A stretch of 64,000 nucleotides of DNA. Source: Arthrobacter sp. StoSoilB5. GTDB lineage: Bacteria > Actinomycetota > Actinomycetes > Actinomycetales > Micrococcaceae. The position numbers and the translations under genes were made by a program. Where the stretch lies: positions 4,092,001-4,156,000 of the forward strand of contig NZ_AP024646.1 in NCBI RefSeq assembly GCF_019977235.1, written 5' to 3'. This document shows positions 59,696-64,000 of the stretch, piece by piece (the stretch's first letter is position 1; each line of letters starts with the position of its first letter). The notes beneath the pieces are model-generated. The model was not told the origin of the DNA, searched no databases, and worked only from the letters and a program-made list of their open reading frames with translations.

Positions 59696-59956
59696 TCAGT
59701 CCTCCGGGCGTACGGAATCGAAGAACCTGGGATCCCCCGCGTGCTCATCCTTGCTGGCCCGTGCTTGGTCATGGATGAATTCCCGGTCATCTTCGGTCAA
59801 CAATGTGCCTCCGTGCCCGTCGACAGGACCATCCTCACCACTTTCATGGTTGAGCTTGGCCGTTACCGTACGCGGGATGATCATGCTCCCGGGATTGTCG
59901 ATAAGCCATTGCCGCGTATCCGGAGATAGCTGGTTCCAAATTTCCCTGATGTGCAT
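59696..59956 (-). CDS. Small hypothetical protein
   Basis: 86 residues from the ATG (HIREIWNQL); a GTG four codons earlier is possible. Hydrophilic, no membrane segment. The N-terminal half, IWNQLSPDTRQWLIDNPGSMIIPRTVTAKL, looks like a folded helical unit; the C-terminal half is acidic and probably disordered (LLTEDDREFIHDQARASKDEHAG). I do not recognise a family. Coding is supported by composition only. Confidence 0.6.
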   Translation of the reverse strand: MHIREIWNQLSPDTRQWLIDNPGSMIIPRTVTAKLNHESGEDGPVDGHGGTLLTEDDREFIHDQARASKDEHAGDPRFFDSVRPED

Positions 59957-60216
59957 TCTTATCAGCACTGCCCTTCAATGATGGGTTAGTTGGATCGGAC
60001 TCGCTGCGATTTAGCGCAAGTGAAATTGAATGTGAAGGCCGCACAGAATGTGTACGTGCTTTGAGCGAACCCGGCCGCCAGGCGGGTGGCGCCAAGATGC
60101 GCCGCGGAATGGCCCGGCGTCAGGAGCGAATATCCTCAAAACTCAGGCTACGCCCTTTCGGCCCATTCCTGACCACAAGTCCCGCAGACTTTTCTTCCTG
60201 ACACTAGGCTGACCGG

Positions 60217-60969
60217 ATGACGACGATTGAGGCCTTGGGGCCGACCTTGCTGGGGGTCGTTCTCCTCGTGACCCTGACCGCGGCAGCGCTGACCGCCTAT
60301 AAAGTGCCTTACAGGTGGGCGCCAGCGTTGGCGATCCTGCGGGGGACGGTTCAGTTAGCAGCTATCAGTGTCATCCTCAGCGGTGTCATCTCAAGTCCCG
60401 GCTTCGTGGCGCTGGCACTGCTGATCATGTTTGCTGTGGCTGCAACGACTGCTGCCCGGCGAATCGGGTGGAGTTGGAAAACCCTTGGCCTCGTTGGCGG
60501 ATCCATGGGGCTGGGCGTCGCCGTGACGCTCGGCGTCATCTTCGCCAGCGGCGCGGTTGCGCTGACTCCACGTTATGCATTGGCGATTGGTGGCATCATC
60601 ATCGGCAACGCCATGACCACGGCGACCCTGGCCGGTCGCCGTTTCTCGGAGGCCGTCCGTGATCACTGGGAGGAAGTGGAAGGGTGGTTGGCCCTGGGCG
60701 CGACACCTCGCCGGTCAACGTTGGAATTGGCCCGTCGCGCCGTCTATTCAGCATTGATTCCATCCATTGACCAAACGAAGACTACGGGGCTAGTTACTCT
60801 TCCGGGTGCTTTTGTCGGGGCGATCTTCGGCGGTGTTTCACCCCATGAAGCCGGGAGGTTCCAGATTGTGGTCCTGGCCGGGATCATGGCCGCCGGTGCT
60901 TTCACCGCCGTTTCAGTCATCGCTTCCCGTGCCGCTGTTCAGGTGCGTCCAGCGCCGTTGGACCCGTGA
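60217..60969 (+). CDS. FetB/YbbM-like (UPF0014) ABC permease
   Basis: 250 residues, about seven membrane helices. UPF0014 signatures are clear: YALAIGGIIIGNAMTTATLAGRRF (about 118-141), ALGATPRRS, and ALIPSIDQTKTTGLVTLPGAFVGAIFGG (about 185-212). In E. coli FetB pairs with the ATPase FetA and is linked to iron export and peroxide resistance. No ATPase gene is beside it. TAGGCT 8 bases before the ATG and no ribosome site suggest a leaderless mRNA. The iron-box gene 2 kb upstream makes an iron-related role worth testing. Confidence 0.88.
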   Translation: MTTIEALGPTLLGVVLLVTLTAAALTAYKVPYRWAPALAILRGTVQLAAISVILSGVISSPGFVALALLIMFAVAATTAARRIGWSWKTLGLVGGSMGLGVAVTLGVIFASGAVALTPRYALAIGGIIIGNAMTTATLAGRRFSEAVRDHWEEVEGWLALGATPRRSTLELARRAVYSALIPSIDQTKTTGLVTLPGAFVGAIFGGVSPHEAGRFQIVVLAGIMAAGAFTAVSVIASRAAVQVRPAPLDP

Positions 60970-60974
60970 TTCGT

Positions 60975-62027
60975 CTACCGGCGTCGTGAAGGCCAACGGC
61001 GGAGGGACCTTTGGGCCGCACCTTCCCGTGGGAGGCCTGGATTTGTCGTTGCTACGGGCAGTGTAATCCTCATGGAGGTACCATGCGGGCCCGCGTAGGC
61101 CACGTCCGCGGAGCCGCCCGCAGAGACGGCGATCTCGCGAACAAGGGACAACCCAATGCCGAAGCTGCGTTGCTGTTGGCCCCCGCCCTGATGGGTTGTT
61201 CGGGCAAATCGGTCAAAAATCCGAGCCCGGTCAATGCCGGTGATGCCGGGACCCGTATCGGTCACGGTGATCATGGCCTGGCCTCCGGCCACGGTGGTGG
61301 CGACCGTTATTTGGCCTCCCGGCGGCGTATGGACGAGTGCGTTCTCGACCAGACCCAGGATTGCACGGTGCAGTCTTTGAGGAGCAATAAGGGTCCGCGC
61401 TTGCCCCATGCTGGAAAAATCCACGGTGATGCTTCGGTCAACGGCCAATTGGCGAATACTGTCCACCACGTCCTGGGCAACACCGGCGACGTTGGTCAGG
61501 GCTATGTCCGGTTGCTGTCCTGTTCCGATGGCGGATTCCAGGAGTTCGTTGACTATCGCCGTCAGCGCGGCCGTGTCGCTCCGGATCTGCGCCAACGCCT
61601 GCCCGGCCGGTGAATCCGATTCTGTGCCGCGCTGCGCCAATTGAACTCTGGCGTCCAGGATGGCCAATGGCGTGCGCATCTCGTGGCTCGCGTCTTGGAC
61701 GAAACGCCGCTGCATGGCCAGCGCTTCACCCAGCGGACGGATCGCGCTGCGTGCACTGAGCCATCCAACGCCCCCGGCCAGAAGGATGCCGGCCGCTCCT
61801 GCGATGATCATGGCTTTGATCAGATCGTTGGTATCTAGATAGGCGTACACGGCGCCGGGTTCAGCCGGTTCCGGGCTGCCGGACTGGTTAAGCAGGTAAA
61901 GCGTGGACGCCGCCAGAAGGCAGAGGACCAGAACGGCGCAGGCGGCACTGATGCCGAGGGCGATTCTCATGGATGTCCTACGCAGGAATGCCTGGTCCTG
62001 GCCCAAAGGAGCAGGATGTTCAGTCAT
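60975..62027 (-). CDS. Two-component sensor histidine kinase
   Basis: 350 residues. Two membrane helices (about 21-46 and 70-92) enclose a short outer loop of about 25 residues with acidic residues (GSPEPAEPGAVYAYLDTND). There is no clear HAMP domain. The H box is FVQDASHEMRTPLA (phosphorylated His near 114), then N box LVENALVHTPPGG, G1 VTDTGPGI and G2 GIGLSLVREI. The small sensor loop suggests detection of a membrane or ion signal. Start overlaps the response-regulator end by 8 bases. Last gene of a PAP2-regulator-kinase operon. Confidence 0.9.
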   Translation of the reverse strand: MTEHPAPLGQDQAFLRRTSMRIALGISAACAVLVLCLLAASTLYLLNQSGSPEPAEPGAVYAYLDTNDLIKAMIIAGAAGILLAGGVGWLSARSAIRPLGEALAMQRRFVQDASHEMRTPLAILDARVQLAQRGTESDSPAGQALAQIRSDTAALTAIVNELLESAIGTGQQPDIALTNVAGVAQDVVDSIRQLAVDRSITVDFSSMGQARTLIAPQRLHRAILGLVENALVHTPPGGQITVATTVAGGQAMITVTDTGPGITGIDRARIFDRFARTTHQGGGQQQRSFGIGLSLVREIAVSAGGSADVAYAGPHGTSMRITLPVATTNPGLPREGAAQRSLRRWPSRRR

Positions 62028-62694
62028 TCGCGTCGCCGATCTGGTACCCCACCCCGTGCACGGTACGGACGATCGATCTGGAGATCTTCCGACGCAGGTG
62101 GTGGACGTAGGTGTCGATCACTCCGGGCAGTTCACCTTGGCTGAAGGTGGCATTGATCAGCTCTTCCCGTGTGAACACGTGGTCCGGTTGCGCGGCCATC
62201 GTAGTCAGCAATTCACTCTCCTTGGCCGTCAATGAGGTTCGGAATCCGTGAATGGAACGGACGGACCTGGAAGAAGGGTCCAGTTCCCAGTCTCCAATAC
62301 TGAAGGTCTTGACCTCTTGCTGGTAGCTGCGGGTCAACGCCCTTAGCCGGGCTCCCAGTTCCAAGAGGTCGAAGGGCTTGGTCATGTAGTCATTCGCGCC
62401 GGCGTCGAGTCCCCTGACCTTCTCCTCCGTTGCGCCGAGGGCGGTGAGTATGAGGATAGGGGTGGCGATACCCCTGGACCTGAGCGCGGCAATCAGCGCG
62501 ACGCCGTCCATGCCGGGCAGGCGCCGGTCCACCACCATCACATCCCAGATCCGGGAGAGTCCCCGATGCAGGCCTTCATGGCCGTCGACGGCGACGTGAA
62601 CCTGGTAGTCCGGCTCAAGGAGCTCGGCGATGAGCGGCCCGAGGACGACGTCGTCTTCGACCAGGAGCAGGGATGGCTTGGTTGCAGTGGTCAC
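62020..62694 (-). CDS. OmpR-family response regulator
   Basis: 224 residues from the GTG that overlaps the PAP2 stop (GTGA). Receiver domain with VEDD (acidic pocket), phospho-acceptor Asp in VMVVDRRLPGMDG (about 52), Thr in LILTALG and Lys in DYMTKPFDLLELG. C-terminal winged helix with LTAKESELLTTMAAQPDHVFTREELI and VIDTYVHHLRRKI. A CTTAAT-N5-CTTAAT direct repeat upstream of the operon is a plausible binding site, meaning autoregulation. Confidence 0.92.
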   Translation of the reverse strand: MTTATKPSLLLVEDDVVLGPLIAELLEPDYQVHVAVDGHEGLHRGLSRIWDVMVVDRRLPGMDGVALIAALRSRGIATPILILTALGATEEKVRGLDAGANDYMTKPFDLLELGARLRALTRSYQQEVKTFSIGDWELDPSSRSVRSIHGFRTSLTAKESELLTTMAAQPDHVFTREELINATFSQGELPGVIDTYVHHLRRKISRSIVRTVHGVGYQIGDAND

Positions 62695-63413
62695 GAATCC
62701 ATTGTTGCGCGCCGGTCTCTCGCGGACTGGAACCGGGCCACGATCGATGGTGCTTGACGGTTCCAGAGACCAGCCATCAACACGACGACGCCAATGGTCG
62801 CCGGAAACGACGCCATGACATCCAGTGGATAGTGCGCGCCGATGTAGACACGGGACCAGCCGACGATCACTGCGAGGATCATTCCTGTCCAGAGAACGGG
62901 CTTCTCCACTCGGGTACCCCGGGCCACGAAATACGCTGCCAAGGCCAGGGCGACGGCCAGACAGGTGTGCCCGCTGGGAAAGCTGTTGGATACCGGCTCC
63001 GGCGCCAGCGGGTCCAACAAGAGTGCCGGGTCGGGCCGGATCCTGCCGATGACCACCTTGAACAGTTGGCAGCTTAACCATCCCGAACCAACTGTGAGGG
63101 CAAACAGCACAGCTTTCTGGGGGGAACGTCGAATCAGCAGGAGATACAGACTTGTAGCGAGCACCACCATCGCTCCCACCACAGGCTCGAACAGCAGGTT
63201 AAAAGCCAGGGCTAAACCGGTCAGGACAGGGTTATGGTTGCGGCTGAAGTTCTGATCCACAGTCAGCTCAGCCGACGTAAACCCTGGCACGACCTGGACC
63301 GCCAGCCCGACTGCGATGACGACTGCCACCAACATAAGCCCAACGGCAAGCCAGTGTTTGGGTGCTGGCAGCCGCTGTAGGGGTACTGGGGGAAGTGTAG
63401 GTTGCGGCAACAT
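62691..63413 (-). CDS. PAP2 superfamily phosphatase co-transcribed with a two-component system
   Basis: 240 residues from the ATG at 63413 (AAGGG 4 bases upstream). A TTG at 63461 is in frame but lies within the putative regulator site, so I prefer the shorter form. Six helices. Full PAP2 motifs: KVVIGRIRP, FPSGHTC and SRVYIGAHYPLD. Probable lipid phosphate or undecaprenyl-diphosphate phosphatase on the outer membrane face. Its stop overlaps the response-regulator start, so enzyme, regulator and kinase are made together; this points to envelope remodelling in response to a signal. Confidence 0.87.
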   Translation of the reverse strand: MLPQPTLPPVPLQRLPAPKHWLAVGLMLVAVVIAVGLAVQVVPGFTSAELTVDQNFSRNHNPVLTGLALAFNLLFEPVVGAMVVLATSLYLLLIRRSPQKAVLFALTVGSGWLSCQLFKVVIGRIRPDPALLLDPLAPEPVSNSFPSGHTCLAVALALAAYFVARGTRVEKPVLWTGMILAVIVGWSRVYIGAHYPLDVMASFPATIGVVVLMAGLWNRQAPSIVARFQSARDRRATMDS

Positions 63414-63460
63414 GGGACCCTTCGGCAGGACGTATCGTTCTTCCAATTCTCGCGAGGGCA

Positions 63461-63477
63461 ATTAAGAACTCATTAAG
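63461..63477 (-). promoter_or_regulatory. Direct-repeat response-regulator site, CTTAAT-N5-CTTAAT
   Basis: On the minus strand CTTAATGAGTTCTTAAT; hexamers are 11 bp apart, one helical turn, as for OmpR-family dimers. The spacing and sequence resemble the PmrA box of enterobacteria. It lies in the divergent gap between the PAP2 operon and the last gene of the window. Confidence 0.6.
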
Positions 63478-63567
63478 AAGTCCCAGGCCGGGCTGTGAGT
63501 TTGGGTCTGGATGCCCATTTTTCGGCATCTTCGTGTGTCTTGGCCGTATTGGGCCGAAGATGGAGGA

Positions 63568-64000
63568 ATGCAACGGGTCATCGGTTGGCTGGCCGCAGCC
63601 GTCATCGTCACTCTCATCTTCGGAAGTGCCTACGTCACGCTGCAGCAGTTGGGCCGCCGCGCAGCGAATGATGCGCCGACGGCTGCTGCTGCAGCACGGG
63701 TTGAAGCCATTGGTTCTCCGGCGCCAACTGCGCCGCCGCTGGAATTGAATCCTGACAGCGGTGTCTTCGTCATTGTCTACGGGGCGGATAACAAACCGAT
63801 GTCCGGCACAGCCGCCCTTCATGGGTCCTTTCCCGTCCTTCCTGACGGAGTCCTCGAGGCGGCAAGACGGACTGGATCCGATGCCGTGACCTGGCAGCCG
63901 GAGCCGGGTCTACGCATGGCGGTGGTAGCGCGCCCGGCTGGGGAACAGGTAGTCGTCGCGGGGCAGTCGCTTAAACCTGTCGAGGACAGGAACTGGATGG
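63568..64000 (+). CDS. Membrane-anchored protein of unknown function, 3' end outside window
   Basis: At least 144 residues, still open at the last base. A single membrane helix (about 6-26, GWLAAAVIVTLIFGSAYVTLQ) is followed by an alanine/proline linker and an outer domain: SGVFVIVYGADNKPMSGTAAL, LPDGVLEAARRTGSDAVTWQPEPGLRMAVVAR, QVVVAGQSLKPVEDRNWM. This looks like the sensor half of a small two-helix membrane protein. Start at the ATG before QRVIGWL with GGAGGA immediately ahead; a GTG at 63535 is the alternative. It shares its promoter region with the PAP2-two-component operon. A histidine kinase cannot be excluded. Confidence 0.65.
   Translation, partial: MQRVIGWLAAAVIVTLIFGSAYVTLQQLGRRAANDAPTAAAAARVEAIGSPAPTAPPLELNPDSGVFVIVYGADNKPMSGTAALHGSFPVLPDGVLEAARRTGSDAVTWQPEPGLRMAVVARPAGEQVVVAGQSLKPVEDRNWM

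Noticed and set aside
1..64000. tRNA, rRNA, insertion sequences, phage genes or a replication origin
   Set aside because: I found no convincing cloverleaf, rRNA segment, transposase, integrase or DnaA-box cluster by eye; a covariance-model scan would be needed to exclude small RNAs.

Overview
The window looks like chromosomal DNA of a high-GC Gram-positive actinobacterium, most likely the Arthrobacter/Paenarthrobacter group (Micrococcaceae). Reasons: high GC throughout, a menaquinone pathway with the menG / FAD reductase / polyprenyl synthase synteny known from actinobacteria, an actinobacterial FprA-type ferredoxin reductase, a DUF2510 protein, a DtxR/IdeR-type iron box, and several genes whose promoters suggest leaderless mRNAs. 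I saw no rRNA, tRNA, CRISPR, insertion sequence or prophage. The assignment is inference from gene content, not from a marker gene.

Layout. 1-1.6 kb: 3' part of a polysaccharide lyase 8. 1.7-8.3 kb: GABA transaminase and gamma-aminobutyraldehyde dehydrogenase facing a PucR regulator, then a CynX-type MFS exporter coupled to a GntR regulator. 8.3-12.6 kb: metallo-beta-lactamase/rhodanese protein, FprA-type ferredoxin reductase and siroheme synthase. 12.6-19.9 kb: glutaminase plus PucR regulator, divergent from an asparagine-type permease and a large Orn/Lys/Arg decarboxylase. 19.9-25.6 kb: LLM flavin oxidoreductase, RibD-like reductase, a sulfonate-type ABC transporter and homocysteine S-methyltransferase. 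25.7-31.4 kb: sulfate assimilation (sir-cysH-cysD-cysN) with sirohydrochlorin chelatase. Together with the siroheme synthase and FprA this makes a near complete path from sulfate to sulfide with its cofactor and electron supply.

31.5-34.3 kb is an accessory patch: TRIC-like protein, SUKH-like protein, an AbiEi/nuclease-like gene and three copies of a dispersed imperfect palindrome. 34.3-39 kb and 42.4-47.7 kb hold menaquinone genes (polyprenyl synthase, MenJ-like reductase, menG, menF, menD, menC), interrupted by an amino-acid ABC transporter (39.1-41.7 kb), a 5'-truncated nuclease-like gene bracketed by two related palindromes, and a PhoX phosphatase. A 32-bp tandem array abuts the menD promoter.

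47.7-49.5 kb: three small proteins of unknown function. 49.5-55.6 kb: a fructan/sucrose locus (LacI regulator, intracellular GH32, two ABC permeases, Tat-type binding protein) with three nearly identical operators. 55.7-58.4 kb: the most unusual gene, a single protein joining an adenylation domain, a carrier domain and a membrane acyltransferase-3 domain, read from a promoter with an iron box. 58.6-64 kb: two PAP2 phosphatases, an orphan FetB-like permease and a two-component system whose promoter carries a CTTAAT-N5-CTTAAT direct repeat. The window ends inside a membrane-anchored protein of unknown function.
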